A DNA stretch of 64,000 nucleotides from Gossypium raimondii (lineage: Eukaryota > Streptophyta > Magnoliopsida > Malvales > Malvaceae). Location: contig NC_068576.1 of assembly GCF_025698545.1 (NCBI RefSeq), positions 50,936,390 through 51,000,389 of the forward strand, given 5' to 3'. The notes beneath the pieces are model-generated. The model did no database searches, was not told where the DNA came from, and was given only the letters and a program-made list of their open reading frames with translations. Shown here piece by piece: positions 21,510 to 34,353 of this stretch. The position numbers and the translations under genes are program-made. Positions within the stretch are counted from its first letter, which is position 1. Every line of letters starts with the position of its first letter.

Positions 21510-24341
21510 TCTTTTTCTTTCTTCATTTCTTTTAAATTCTTTTGATCTCTTATCTGAGTTAAACATCGATTCGGTATTATACGATTTTTTTTTAGTTTGA
21601 TTCTCCTTCTCTGCGATTCCTTCTCCTGTTCAGGTGATTATAATCTGACATTTTCTTTGTTTCGTTTTGGCCGTCGAGAAGATAGACTAAGGCAGTGGTT
21701 TACTTCATTACGGCGTCGCAAATTTATTCTTTTGTTTGTACATTATAATATCATCACGGCTTTTCTTTCGTTCTTGAACAAGTAAAATGGTGCATTTGTA
21801 GATTAGTTTTCTTTCTTTCTTTCTTTCCAAGTTTTCTCTTTTCGCTCCTTTTGCCCTCAAAGCTTCCTGCATTTCTCGAGCGGCCTTTCTGAACGCGTTT
21901 TCTTTTTCGTTGTCGAGTTTTTAAAATTAGGTGTGGTTTTGACTTTTTTTTCTTTTTTTTTGCCTCTCAGAAAGCTGTTTTGATTTTGTTAAAAATTACC
22001 GTACCGTTGACTGACTTTTTGTTCGCTGCTCAGTTTCCGCTTCTTAATCTGACGAGTTTTAAAATCTCTGCTTTCCAGAGTATTTCTTCAATGCCGTTGT
22101 CTAATGGTAACCAAAGGAAAAAGATTGTTTCCAATTTAAAGATTTTATGTGCATTCCTTACATTTTCAAATTAAATTCTTTTTCTCTGTTTTTCGAATTG
22201 ACTTGGTTTGTGCTCTGTTTTCTTCAAGATTTTTTTTTTTGGTCAAAAGAATCAATTCCTTAATTTTCTGATTGGTTCGTTGTTTTTTCTTTGAATTGCT
22301 CGTTACATGATTGACCGTTCAGTTTGTTTTTTCCTAACCGCAAAGCGGAAGCTGTCAATGTCTATTCCAATTTGTCTATCTCTTCTACCTGTGTTTGCTT
22401 GCAATGATGTTATAATATATTCATTTTGTTTTCGCCTCAAAGATATTTTTCAACAGTTGAATTTTCAAAGAAGAAAAAAGAAAAGACAATAAAAATCTGT
22501 TTAACGTAGCGCAGTCGATTAATTAGCCGGTAAGATGCTTAACCGTACTGATTAAACAATGACAGCAAGTTACTGATCTTGGAAAAAAATAAACTATAAG
22601 TCTTGCATACTTTTAGTGGTAATTTTGATGCTGATGGATGGAATGTATGATAGCAACACGAGTATGGTGAAACCTGAAGTTTCTGTTTTGGGTTTTCCAA
22701 TAATGATTTTAATTCAATTGATGGATCTTTTATGTGCTTGGGGGTCCATTGTGTGTTTTCCCCATTTTCACTGTAGGCCCGTAATGTGTGGTTGCCTTTA
22801 ACTTGGTTCCCTCTCCCTGAGTGGGGGCAAGGCGTCATTTTTATCAAGCAACTACCATTTACTTATATTTTGCTGTACCAGATATCATTTTTTTCACGTG
22901 GGCCAGCTTTATTTATGAATGAATGCTGCTCTTCACTTCTTTGGGTTTCATGTAATTTCAGGCTTTGCTACCTTTTGCATGCTTATGGGGATGATGTAGG
23001 TGATTGTGATTGTGATTGTTTTTGTCTTGTTTTTTTCCCCTTACAGTTACTGTTTGAGTTATTTTGGGTGGTGCTATTATTTGTTTACTTTTTCTGTTCA
23101 TGATGTCAATTATCTAATGTATGTGAAATCTGTAATTCTGCATAGTAATGAAGTCATCAATTAGCCTTTTTTCCTAAATATTGAGAATGTTTATGGGCTT
23201 TTAGTTTATCTTGCTTTTGCTTTCAAAAAATATTCCCTGTATGTTTTGTTTAGCGCTCAAGTTTGCTTCTATTTGTTTTTAGGTTCTGCAATTTTGATTT
23301 TTTTTATATCCCAGGAAAGGTTGTTGAGCTATGGAATATAAATCATTGTGATACTGAACAAGAAAAACTATTCATTGGCAACAATGATATTTTAGAGGAA
23401 TTTCATGTAAAATTGCAGTCTAGTTGCTTAAAAGGAGGATAAGGACACAAGTTATTGTCAAGTGCAAACCTTTTGCCCTTGCAAATTAACTGTCTGGTAA
23501 GAAAAGGACTGAACTTTAAAAGGAATCTGAGGCTGTGAAGGGCCATAGAAAGTAGAATTTACTATATTTTTCAGTAATGTCTCGATGCGTTTTTTAGGAA
23601 ATTTTCATGCTTATAAAGTCCCTTTCCTTGCAAGTTGTGTGGTTGCTTGCCAGTTCTGACTGATAAGATGTTTGTCTTCTACCCAATCTGAGCTGTCCAT
23701 TTTCATCTGTATGTCATCTTTGTGCATTTTCATCTTTCAACTGAATTGCACTACATATATTCGACACCGATATATCTTTTGTTTTCCTGCACCTCTTCTG
23801 CCCCCAACCTTTTGGTTTTCTGAAGTTAATTGTTTATATTTGTTTCGTGAGGCATGTTTTGTATCATTGTCCTCCAATAATGAATTTGTCAAATTTGTTT
23901 ACTGTTTCTTCTTGGCCTTTATTCATTGTTCATTTTCAGTTTTGAAGGATGTTATTCTGGATCTGTACATTAATCATAGTTCTTAAATCAATTCCCTGCA
24001 GATAGTGTTCGCTTACATAAGCTTTAAGCAGAGTAACCAAAGGATACGAACAGGTTCAGTTCCTATATCTGGTTCTTTTGAAAAACAGTGATGGTCTTTA
24101 GCTTCATTTGTCTCTTTTGACACATGAAATCCGTTTTCAGGTCCCTTATGCTTGATGAACTGCTTGCTTAAGAGCATTGACAAGAAAACTTTAAAGAGGT
24201 GGTTCTTCAATGATAAAAGGGTTGGCTGAGTAGAATATCTGAGGTTGAATATTAAGGTTTGCTTCTTTGCACTTGAGTGGAAAGTTTGCTGAGGAGTCTG
24301 TTAGCTTTGACTTTATAAGTAGTGTTACAAAGCTGGATCAA
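21510..24341 (+). other. Long 5' leader and leader intron(s) of the TPP gene
   Basis: Pyrimidine-rich sequence follows the TATA box and no protein-like frame appears until 24342. An acceptor (CCCTGCAG) precedes 24002, so a leader exon of about 340 nt (24002-24341) is likely; the first leader exon would lie near 21510-21630. The second leader exon holds three short upstream frames: 24091-24120 (9 aa), 24124-24171 (15 aa) and 24210-24233 (7 aa). Exact exon limits need transcript reads. Confidence 0.45.
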
Positions 24342-26613
24342 ATGGACCTGAAATCCAATCACACTGCTCCTGTTCTGGCTGATCCTGCACCGATAAGCAA
24401 GTCAAGATTAGTAGCTTCCAGTCTGTTTCCATACTCATCCCCAGCACCAGTGTTTTCTCCAAATCTACTTCTAACTGTTCCCAGGAAGAAAACTGGAATT
24501 CTCGATGATGTTCGTGCCAGCAGCTGGCTGGATGCTATGAAATCCTCATCCCCTCGTCAAACAAGCACGAGGGATTACAACCATGAGATTGTATCAACTG
24601 ATACAGATGTTGCGTATCGCACATGGATGGTATTGTTTCTCTTTTACTTCTACCCGAGTTTAATTTTGATACAAGTGGATGAGTTATTGATCTGCTCTAT
24701 GTACTTTACTCTCTGATTTTACAGGTTAAGTATCCCTCTGCACTATCATCTTTTGAGCAAATTACAAATTTTGCCAAAGGCAAGAGAATAGCATTGTTTT
24801 TGGATTATGATGGGACTCTTTCACCAATTGTGGACAACCCAGATTTTGCCTTTATGTCTATTGATGTAAGAATAAATGGTTTGCCTGACAAAACCATATG
24901 TAAAATCTTTTAGTCAAAATTCCTCTCTCTTTTTGGTTGCTCATGATAGACTAACCAAAGCCATTTATTCAGATGCGAGCTGCTGTAGCAAAAGTGGCAA
25001 AATACTTCCCAACAGCAATAATTAGTGGAAGAAGCCGTGACAAGGTGATTTAAAGATCAAGTTTTTTAATAATTTTTTGATCAAAAAGCATTTTAGTAAT
25101 TCTGACATCTTCCTTGGCACTGTTTTTCATGCGTACTTATCCAACCGCCACCTTCAATATATTTAGTTTAATTTATGTGTTTGATTGCCTCTTTGTTGGG
25201 TTTTAGTTTTGACCATATCTTGTTCTATGCCTTTGTATATTCAGGTATATGGTTTTGTAGGACTAACAGATCTCTATTACGCGGGAAGTCATGGAATGGA
25301 CATCATGGGTCCTGTTAGGGAATCGTCCGATGATCCTCCTAACTGCATTAGATCTACTGATAAGCAGGTTTGGGGCTTGAAATCTCGTATCTTTTTATTC
25401 CCTGTGACTCTACATTCTCTCTTAAATTATATCTTAATCTTGTTTCTCTTTAATGCACAGGGCAAAGGAGTAAAGTTATTCCAGCCTGCTAGTGAATTCC
25501 TACCTATGATTGACGAGGTATGTATGGCTCCCGGGTGCCATACTTTGAGCCCTTCAGCTTTTCCTCTTTGTTCTAACGTGGAGTTTCATTCATCACAGGT
25601 TTTTAACTCACTTGTTAACAGCACCAAAGAAATTAAAGGAGCAAAAGTTGAAAACAATAAGTTCTGTGTCTCTGTCCATTACCGTAATGTAGACGAGAAG
25701 GTAGATACTTTCCTTGGTATAAGAAATATTTATCTTTTGGAAGTGATGCTCAGTGGCATGTCCATTTTCCTTGCGTACTTTATTAACTTCTGCGCACATT
25801 CTTATATTTGTTTCCAGAATTGGAAAACAGTTGCACAATGTGTTCATGATGTCATCAGAAACTACCCTCGTCTGCGATTGTCTCATGGGCGGAAGGTGAT
25901 CTTTAAAGACAATATGATTCTCCTATTTTTGACTCATTTTCTGCTTGTGGCTTGTGCTAGATATGGATGTTGTGATTTCTGGTTGTGTTATTTTATAATA
26001 TTATTCATTTATGTTTTTTAAAATTTATGCAATTAGGTTTTAGAGGTACGGCCTGTGATCAACTGGGATAAGGGGAAAGCTCTCACATTTCTACTTGAAT
26101 CACTTGGTAAGTATGTTTTCTAGACTGTCTTCTTATTATTTATTATTTTCACTGTCATGGCATATGTTGTTTTTCATGCATAATAATGAATTAATTGTGA
26201 GCAAAATCAAATGCTTTAGGGCTTAGTAATCATGATGATGTGCTTCCCATTTATGTTGGAGATGACCGGACAGACGAAGATGCATTTAAGGTAAGATATA
26301 AATCACAACACCATTGACACTCTTGAGAGTTGTGTATGCGTTCAAAAATAATTAACAGAAACAAGTTCATTGGTTTAAAAACAGGTTCTGAGAGAGGGAA
26401 ATCTGGGATATGGCATTTTAGTATCATCCGCTCCAAAGGAGAGCAATGCATTTTTCTCCCTTAGGGACCCTCAAGAGGTATAAAAACAAATCTGTTTGTT
26501 CTCATACTGGAATTGTTGGTGTTTGAAATTAATTATGCCTCTGCCTGTGAATGATGCAGGTGATGGAGTTTCTTAAATCACTGGTGAATTGGAAGAAGAC
26601 AAGTGTTCTCTGA
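24342..26613 (+). CDS. Trehalose-6-phosphate phosphatase (382 aa)
   Basis: Eleven exons join in frame: 24342-24629, 24725-24865, 24973-25044, 25245-25367, 25461-25517, 25599-25700, 25818-25895, 26037-26106, 26220-26290, 26385-26477, 26560-26613. The 382-aa product is a HAD-family phosphatase that removes phosphate from trehalose 6-phosphate, the plant sucrose signal. Visible motifs are the DYDGTL nucleophile loop (D123, D125), SGRSRDK (161-167), the family-specific blocks [17 protein letters not shown] and [11 protein letters not shown], and the metal-binding GDDRTDED (324-331). A variable N-terminal extension of about 95 residues has [20 protein letters not shown], as in Arabidopsis TPPA-type proteins. 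All catalytic motifs are intact. It is followed at about 1.7 kb by vacuolar invertase in the same orientation, another sugar gene. Confidence 0.95.
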
Positions 26614-28362
26614 ATACAACAAATAACATAGAGAAGAAAAATACACTGATAAAAGCATAGAATAAAGATAAAATTTTACTATATCTAGTTAACACTGGGA
26701 GGCTTTGGAGTGGACGTGGTGGCGTTTCTCCAGGCCTGGTGGCCTACCATTGCTGCTCATTGCTTCTTGTCTTAACTGTATATTCCTGCTTCAGTTATCT
26801 TTCTCACTGGTAACCGGTGATGAATGCTTCCATTTAATATTCATGTTTCCCATTCTTGGCATTCAGTTTCGGAAAGCAGCCCTCTTCCATTGGACAACAC
26901 TAAATATTTTTTTCATTCTTTTAAGCATGGATATTCTTTTATATGTATTTTTACAGACTCCTGATGGAATGTTATTTTTCATGCATTCTTCTCTCTCATT
27001 TTGCATATTTCTTTTAATTGAAATACGCTCAACTGATTTTAAGATAGAAATTAGTCATTTGATGTATCAAAAGTTGAGTGAACCAACTTGGGGAATTTTT
27101 TTCTGCTCATTATTATTATTCACAGCATAACATGAAAATTTAATTAATCTTGTGATGTAGAGCAGTTAGTCGCTGAAATGAAGCTTAGTGACAGTAAATC
27201 ACCATTTAAAAAAGCTGCTTCAATACAATGATCACAAAACAGGGGATTGAACTAGCTACTAGTGTAACAATAAGTAACATATGGTAGCTGGTTTTCTTTC
27301 ATTTTACTTTTTGTCAGTCTATAGTTAGTAGTTACCATGTGGAGTATTATTTGAAGTAGCATAGCATTTAAATCGAATTAAGGAAGCAGCTCCTTTAATT
27401 TAGTTTTGTTGGTTGTCAATGCTAATAAAAAGGAGACAGGGTTTGAATAATGCAATGCAATTCAAGACCCAATGATACTAACAAACATTCAAGGAGTACA
27501 CTCAAATCCCAACAACCATTCCATCCTGATGGATGTGGAAAAACAAATTTAATTAAGGAGCCTCTCAAACTTAGAGCTCTAGCCACAGCACATGATGCAT
27601 TTTTCAACAGATCAGAACAAGTACAAGGACAATTAATCCTAGATTATCTCAACAGCATGCCACATGACCCATGTTCCATTTCGTATACATATGTCTGCCA
27701 TTTAATTTAAAGGTAAAGATTTGTGATGCCAATGCCAATGCCTTATACACCTCACAAATCAGTTTCCATAAACTAGCTGTTTTCAGGCCAGGAGGACCAA
27801 CATGCTCAAGACTTGGCATTCCCTAATGCTGTGTGTCCATTGGTCATTGCACGTAAATTGGCTGTCTTCATGCTTCCAAATTATTATTATTAATGAAGAA
27901 AAATAATTTACTCTCTGAAATCTTGCAACGCAAGCAACAACCCAAAAGCTAGAGAAGACAAGTAATACGATGATAATTTATAACTATATGTATAGTAGTA
28001 TAGTATGCTGCTGTAAATGGCAATATATATTAATATAAAATCCTAACCCCCAAAAAGCAAGTAAATGAGTTTGACTACCAGGTGCAGCTGCATGCATGCA
28101 TTGCATGGGATGCCCTTACCTTTTCAACTGTCCCTCTTTGTTTCACTGTATAGCATTCACCAGATCTGATCTAATGGGACCACCTCTCTCTCCCCAGCTA
28201 AATTGGACAACCACCAATCCAAGCTCAAGACATATAAATCTCTTCTCTTTCTCTCTATGTTGTTCTCTCTTTAATTTTACCTACCATTACCCTTTTCTAC
28301 TTAATCTCTCATTGCTTACTTATATTGTAAGTGTGACCAAGTAAACCAAGTACAGAAGCTCA
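26614..28362. other. 3' UTR of TPP, intergenic space and invertase promoter
   Basis: No coding frame is supported. The right half is the likely invertase promoter. RY-type CATGCATGCA lies at 28091-28100, and a TATA-like TATAAAT at 28233-28239 would start transcription near 28265, leaving a leader of about 100 nt. Confidence 0.45.
28233..28239 (+). promoter_or_regulatory. TATA-like box of the vacuolar invertase gene
   Basis: TATAAAT within CATATAAATCTC, about 125 nt before the ATG at 28363 and followed by a CT-rich leader typical of plant promoters. Confidence 0.45.
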
Positions 28363-31300
28363 ATGCCCAAGATGGAGGCCAGCAGCAGCACCTCCCATGA
28401 CCCGGCATTGTTCCATGCTCCCTTGCTACACCACCCTCGGAGAAGGAGCAGCAGACCCTTAAAGGGTTTCGCAGTGATAATTGGGTCCGTCGTTTTCCTA
28501 CTCTCACTGGTCATATTAATCGTTAACCAAAGCCCGGAGCCATTAGCAAGTAACCCCAGTAGTGTAACGGAGGCAGGGTCGTATTCAATGGCGGCGCAGC
28601 CAAGAGGGATAGCTGAAGGTGTTTCAGCCAAGTCAAACCCATCACTTTTTGACAAAGTTGGGTTTAATTGGACAAACGCTATGTTTTACTGGCAAAGAAC
28701 TGCCTACCACTTTCAGCCTCAAAAGAATTGGATGAATGGTAGGTTACCTAATTACAATTTAAGTTGCTTCTTTTGATTTTCGTCACTAAACCTTTCATTT
28801 TAGTTTACTATTTTTAAACTTAAATATGATTTCCTTTTAATAATCGAATTTAATTTGTTGTCTTTTTCTTATTATGCTTGCACGTTGGTTCGGCAACTTA
28901 CGTATCTTGCTTCAGATCCTGACGGTGAGTTCTCATCATCTAAATTCTTGTTGTTAGTCAACCATTTCATCAATCAATGCGTAAAACACAAAAATATCGA
29001 ATCAGAAAATTGTGACCAACCCAATCTGCCAGTTCTTCCAAATTTGAGCATTTCAACCTTGATTTGCAATTAAAGTTGGCTTCTACATTGAATTGAATCA
29101 CATCTTACCCTTTTTCTTCTACTAGATCCACTTATAAAATTATTTTTCAATACTCATTTAATTAAATTTAAAAAATTTACATAATTTGTTTCATATAAAA
29201 ATTCAATTCTTTAATATATAAAAAATATATATTCTACATCAATAAGATACTAATATCGAATCCACCATTTGTGGTATAATAAATGCAATTATATTACAAA
29301 ATTTTAATAAAATATTAATAGCATAAAATTAATTAATTTAAAAAATATATGATTTTTTAACAGGATTAAATAGGAAAAATATCTTATTAAAAAAATAAAT
29401 ATTAAAAGGAAAAAGACATGATAACCCTTAGTTTACAATCAATGGTTACTTGACCGTATGGTTTGCTTACCTGTCGTTCTAACGTTTAAGTCCTAACTAA
29501 CTAGTTTTGCAAAACCTTGCTTCTGTGCATACACCATGTAATAGCATGTGATTTTTTTAGTAATTATATTAAACTCTAATAGTTTAATTAAAGTAGCACG
29601 TGACATAATGGAACAAAAATACGATGGTCGCAGGTCCGTTATATCACAAGGGATGGTACCATCTTTTCTATCAATACAACCCCGATTCAGCCATATGGGG
29701 CAACATCACTTGGGGCCACGCTGTATCAAAGGACCTCATTCACTGGTTCTATCTTCCACTCGCCATGGTCCCTGATCAATGGTACGATATCAACGGTTGT
29801 TGGACGGGGTCGGCCACTCTCCTGCCAGATGGCCGAATCGTAATGCTTTACACCGGCAGCACCAATGACTCCGTGCAAGTCCAAAACCTTGCATATCCCG
29901 CCAACCTATCTGATCCCCTCCTCCTTCAGTGGTTAAAATACCCGGGTAACCCGGTTGTTGTTCCCCCAACCGGGATCGAAGACGAAGAGTTCCGAGACCC
30001 GACAACAGCTTGGCTTGGACCCGATGGTTCCTGGCGGATTGCTGTTGGTACAAGGTTTAATACCACCATAGGAACAGCCCTTGTTTTTCAAACGACAAAC
30101 TTTTCTGACTATGAATTATTGGATGGGGTCTTACATGCTGTTCCGGGTACGGGTATGTGGGAATGTGTAGATTTTTACCCCGTTGCAATAAACGGGTCGG
30201 TCGGACTGGACACGACGGCACTTGGGCCTGGAATTAAGCATGTCCTGAAGGCTAGTTTGGATGATACGAAAGTTGATCATTATGCAATAGGGACCTACGA
30301 CATGATAACGGATAAATGGACACCTGATAACCCGGAAGAAGATGTAGGCATCGGGTTGAAAGTGGATTATGGGAGATACTATGCCTCCAAGACATTTTTT
30401 GATCAGAGTAAACAAAGGAGGATTCTTTATGGTTGGGTTAATGAAACTGATTCTGAAGCTGATGACCTCGAAAAAGGATGGGCTTCCATTCAGGTAAATT
30501 ACATACATACATACATACATTACCACTACGAGTACTACAACATACATAACATACTTTTCTACACGATCGTATTTTGTTTTCGTAATTTACAGACAATTCC
30601 CAGGAGTGTGTTGTATGACAACAAGACCGGAACCCATTTACTACAGTGGCCTGTGGAAGAAGTGGAGAGCTTGAGACTGAATGCTACAGTGTTTAAGGAT
30701 GTTGTAGTTGAAGCAGGATCAGTTGTGCCCCTCGACATAGGCACCGCTACTCAGGTTTTGTAACTTTACCACCTCTAATAACGACTCACCCCACCAGCAC
30801 TAATTTATACTGACAACATAAAATTATTAAATGCAGTTGGATATATTAGCAGAGTTTGAAATAGAGACGTTGGTATTGAACAGCACGGAGGATGAAGTCA
30901 GTGATTGCGGTGATGGGGCGGTTGATAGGAGCACTTACGGGCCATTTGGGGTCCTGGTTATTGCTGATGATTCACTTTCTGAGCTCACTCCTATATATTT
31001 CCGTCCACTTAATACATCCGATGGGAGTCTTGAAACTTACTTTTGCGCTGACGAAACAAGGTTTGCTTTGTTCTACATATGTATCTAATTGCGAGTTTCA
31101 GTTAACAAGTGAAAGAACAATATATAAATGGTTTGATGCAGGTCTTCTAAAGCTCCCGATGTCACGAAACGAGTGTATGGAGGCAAAATTCCAGTCCTTG
31201 ACGATGAAAACTACAATATGAGGGTATTGGTAAGTCATAAATAATGTTGTCTGCTTGAAGATATGATTTTGGTGAAATTACAAAAAATGTATGCTACTAG

Positions 31301-31589
31301 TAGTCTTAATTAGTTAATTCGATAAAAGATTATTGTAAATTAAAAAGTTGAATGAAAACAGGTGGATCATTCAGTAGTGGAAAGTTTTGGAGAAGGAGGG
31401 AGGACGGTGATAACATCAAGAGTGTATCCAACGGAAGCCATATATGGAGCAGCACGGCTGTTCTTGTTCAACAATGCAAGTGGAGTGAATGTGAAGGCCA
31501 CACTCAAAATATGGGAGATGAATTCTGCCTTTATTCGTCCTTTCCCATTTGAAGAAACATTATTTCAGGAAATGGTTGCTTCCACATGA
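28363..31589 (+). CDS. Vacuolar acid invertase (beta-fructofuranosidase, GH32, 648 aa)
   Basis: Seven exons join in frame: 28363-28738, 28916-28924, 29634-30493, 30593-30754, 30837-31060, 31142-31229, 31362-31589. The enzyme hydrolyses sucrose to glucose and fructose in the vacuole. The 648-aa pre-protein has a cytosolic basic N-terminus, one membrane anchor (about residues 36-54) and a propeptide, as vacuolar (not cell-wall) invertases do. Catalytic motifs are WMNDPDG (nucleophile D126), FRDP (248-251, stabiliser D250) and MWECVDF (303-309, acid/base E305). Valine after WEC marks the vacuolar/acidic class; cell-wall types have proline. NxT/NxS glycosylation sites are frequent. The second exon is the 9-nt mini-exon typical of plant acid invertases. 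A start at Met4 (28372) is possible. In cotton, a vacuolar invertase of this type acts in fibre growth; identity with that gene is only inferred. Confidence 0.95.
28916..28924 (+). other. 9-nt mini-exon of the invertase gene
   Basis: ATCCTGACG between a TTCAG acceptor and a GTGAG donor supplies the centre of the NDPDG active-site motif. It is among the smallest known plant exons and conserved in acid invertases; skipping would remove the catalytic Asp environment. Confidence 0.92.
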
Positions 31590-32784
31590 TTATCATTTGG
31601 GAAGGGTGGATGCCCCCAGTCTACAAAACATATTAGTATTATGTTTTCAGTGCATAATTTTTTTTATTTGTTGGGCATATCCATTCATTTTGTTTTGTCG
31701 CCTGGTATTTGGTTGAGAATAAATCGATAAAATTTTGAGATTCTTATATTTTTCGTCTTTACCTTACCTAATAATATAGGAGATTACCTAATAATATACG
31801 AAAAAAGGGATTTTATGATATTATGATTTCACATCATCTTTTATATCTTTTAATAGGAGAATGATAAATTAGATTTTTCTCTTGATTTTAAATTTTTTCC
31901 TTCTAAAAAGTTCAAATCTAACTAAAATCGCATTAACTTAAGATTAATATCCAATTAACCCAAGAAAACAATAAAAGATCGTCACTACTTATAACTACAT
32001 GATAAGAATTACGGACATCAAATCCTAAAAAAAAAAAGTATCATAGAGGCCTTATATTAATCTGTACACATTAGATTAAAAGTAAATTAGTTTTATTAAA
32101 ATTCCATCCATTTCTACTATTAAAATTTAGTCATTGTATGTCAAAGATAAAGTACACATAGCACATTAGGTGTCACTGTTTAGTTATTCGTTAGCTATTC
32201 TAATTTTTAACAGAGAAATAGATAAAATTTTAACAAAATGACCAATTTGCTCATTAAACTAATGTACAAAACTAATTTATTCATTTTTTTAATACAAGAA
32301 CAAAATGCAATTTGACTCTTAATACAAAAGCTTTCATGGTATTTTTACCAATCAACATTAGTTCATCTATCTTTAATTAAGCAACAACGAGTAGACATAT
32401 TTCTTTATGAGCATTCATGCATTCACAACCAACAAGGCTTTCATTATTAAGCAATTGATAGTTTTGAATATTAACAGTACACAATTTATACCAATCAACC
32501 CTTAAAGTTATTCTGTAACAGTTAAAGCCAGATACTCTACTACTTGCATGTTACCTATGTTAGGAACCTTCCACACCATTATTGTACAAATCAAATGTTT
32601 TTTTTAGAGGATGTACAAATCAAATGTTGATATATAATGGTAGCCAAAAAAATCTCTGTAACCACATCCACAAGCCCCACACTGATTTGCTTTTAAGGCC
32701 CTCCGGCACAAAAGCTTTACCAATCAAATTTCTTGAGGTGAGCTTTCCACCTTTAACTATTTACCACTAGCAGACAAGTCTATA
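31590..32784. other. Intergenic space between convergent genes
   Basis: It holds the 3' UTRs of the invertase (left) and the PPR gene (right), which converge. AT-rich, with a tandem 'ACCTAATAATATA' repeat at about 31765-31800. A 19-nt stretch around TGTACAAATCAAATGTT is repeated at about 32582-32628. No gene seen. Confidence 0.45.
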
Positions 32785-34353
32785 CTATAATCCTCTATCC
32801 AACATCAATTTTCTAACTCTTTCCGCATCCTCCACCCTCCCTGCATTGCTATATATCTTCATCAATAACTCAAAATTATGTTGGTTATCCGGCTCCAGCT
32901 CGAAAAGTTTTTGACCTGCAATCTCTCCTATTTGTATGTTTCCATGAACCGAACAGGCATACAGCATTGCTCCCCACACGGTTGGCCCTGCCTCAAACTC
33001 CATTCTCTCCACTATCATGTTGAAAGCCTCATCTATCAGCCCTGCTCTCCCGTAAAGATTTATCATGCAAGCGTAGTGCTCCATTCTTGGATCAATCCCG
33101 TACTTCTTTCTCATCAACCAAAACAGCCGCTCTCCGTCCTTAACCAAACCTAAATGAGCACAAGCCGATAGTATTGCTACAAACGTGATGCTATCAGGTG
33201 AAGTACAGCTCCTCACCATCTGTTCGAAGTACAGCAGAGCGTCTGGGTTTTTACTATGACCAGAGATTATTGAATTCCATGACACAATATCCCGCTCGGG
33301 CATTCGTTGAAACAACCAACTTGCTCCATCTAACTTGCCAAGATTAGAATACACAACGATCATAGCATTAACGACAGATGTATTCCACTCAATTCCTCGC
33401 CGGAGAACCCATCCGTGTATCTGTGCCGCAGTCTTCAATGAACAAAAACTAGACAGAATAGTGGATATAGTAACAGAGTCAGGCTCAAATCCCTCTTGAA
33501 TCATCCCACGGAATACCTGCAATGCCCCAGCCAATAACCCCTGACGAATATAACCCGTCAACATGGAATTCCAAGAAATGTTATCCTTACAAGCAATGCT
33601 ATCAAAAACCCGCCTAGCCTTAACTATGTCTCCACATTTTGCGTACATATCAATAAGAGCATTAAGCACAAACAAGTCATTTCCAAAACCCTTACGCACC
33701 ACATCGCGGTGAACAGCCTGCCCAACATGAATCGACCCAATTCCCGCGCAAGCCTTCAATGCGCGAGGAAATGTGAATCGATCAGGTTCAACACCCTCTT
33801 CCTCCATTTGAAAGTAAAGGGCTAAGGCATCTTCATATTGTCCCAGTTCTGCGTATCCTGAGATAAGAGAATTCCAGGGAAAAGCGTACTCGTTTCGTTT
33901 AGACATTTGATCAAACACTTGATGGGCACTTTCCATGCGTCCAGCCGTAGCATACAGCCTTAACAGTTTTGAAGAGATGCCCGTGTTTTTACGTAATAAG
34001 TTCTGGGGAACAAGACGATGAATTGCGATGCCGTGGTCGATGGATTTTAGTTGGTAACATGTTTCTAACAGAGAAGAGAATATCTCTGAATCTATTATTA
34101 TGCCTTTTTTGACAGAGGCTTCGAGGTCTTTAACGATAGAGTCTACGGCTTGGAGTTTAGTTTGGGGGAAGGGTTTGTTGTTGATAAAGAGTGGGGTTGG
34201 CGAGGATCTTGGGAATGGGAGGGCAGGGGCAGTGTTTTTATTATGCTCAAACTGTCTTCGCTTTTGCTTCTGGTTCTTCTTGCCTTTAGAAGAGCAGTGA
34301 AAATGGAGAGTCAATGGTATAGCGTGTGGCTGCGCTTGTAAAAGAGCAACCAT
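32785..34353 (-). CDS. OTP70-like chloroplast PPR protein (522 aa)
   Basis: This intronless minus-strand frame runs from ATG at 34353; in-frame codons before it contain no ATG. The 522-aa product has a basic, Ser/Pro-rich presequence (about residues 1-60), then KPFPQTKLQAVDSIVKDLE and a run of PLS-class pentatricopeptide repeats. Blocks such as PWNSLISGYAELGQYEDAL, VLNALIDMYAKCGDIVKA and SWNSMLTGYIRQGLL repeat at about 35-residue spacing, ending in an E-type tail (YGRAGLIDEAF, GPTVWGAMLYAC, LFELEPDN). No DYW domain is present. The sequence closely follows Arabidopsis At4g25270 (OTP70), which is needed for splicing of the plastid rpoC1 intron; the function here is inferred from that. It lies head-to-tail with the kinase gene to its right, the same neighbour as in Arabidopsis (At4g25280). 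Confidence 0.92.
   Translation of the reverse strand: MVALLQAQPHAIPLTLHFHCSSKGKKNQKQKRRQFEHNKNTAPALPFPRSSPTPLFINNKPFPQTKLQAVDSIVKDLEASVKKGIIIDSEIFSSLLETCYQLKSIDHGIAIHRLVPQNLLRKNTGISSKLLRLYATAGRMESAHQVFDQMSKRNEYAFPWNSLISGYAELGQYEDALALYFQMEEEGVEPDRFTFPRALKACAGIGSIHVGQAVHRDVVRKGFGNDLFVLNALIDMYAKCGDIVKARRVFDSIACKDNISWNSMLTGYIRQGLLAGALQVFRGMIQEGFEPDSVTISTILSSFCSLKTAAQIHGWVLRRGIEWNTSVVNAMIVVYSNLGKLDGASWLFQRMPERDIVSWNSIISGHSKNPDALLYFEQMVRSCTSPDSITFVAILSACAHLGLVKDGERLFWLMRKKYGIDPRMEHYACMINLYGRAGLIDEAFNMIVERMEFEAGPTVWGAMLYACSVHGNIQIGEIAGQKLFELEPDNQHNFELLMKIYSNAGRVEDAERVRKLMLDRGL

Noticed and set aside
22539-23986. Several 60-105-aa frames on both strands
   Set aside because: They fall inside the TPP leader intron, start mostly at non-ATG codons and are rich in F, L, C and S as expected of T-rich non-coding DNA.
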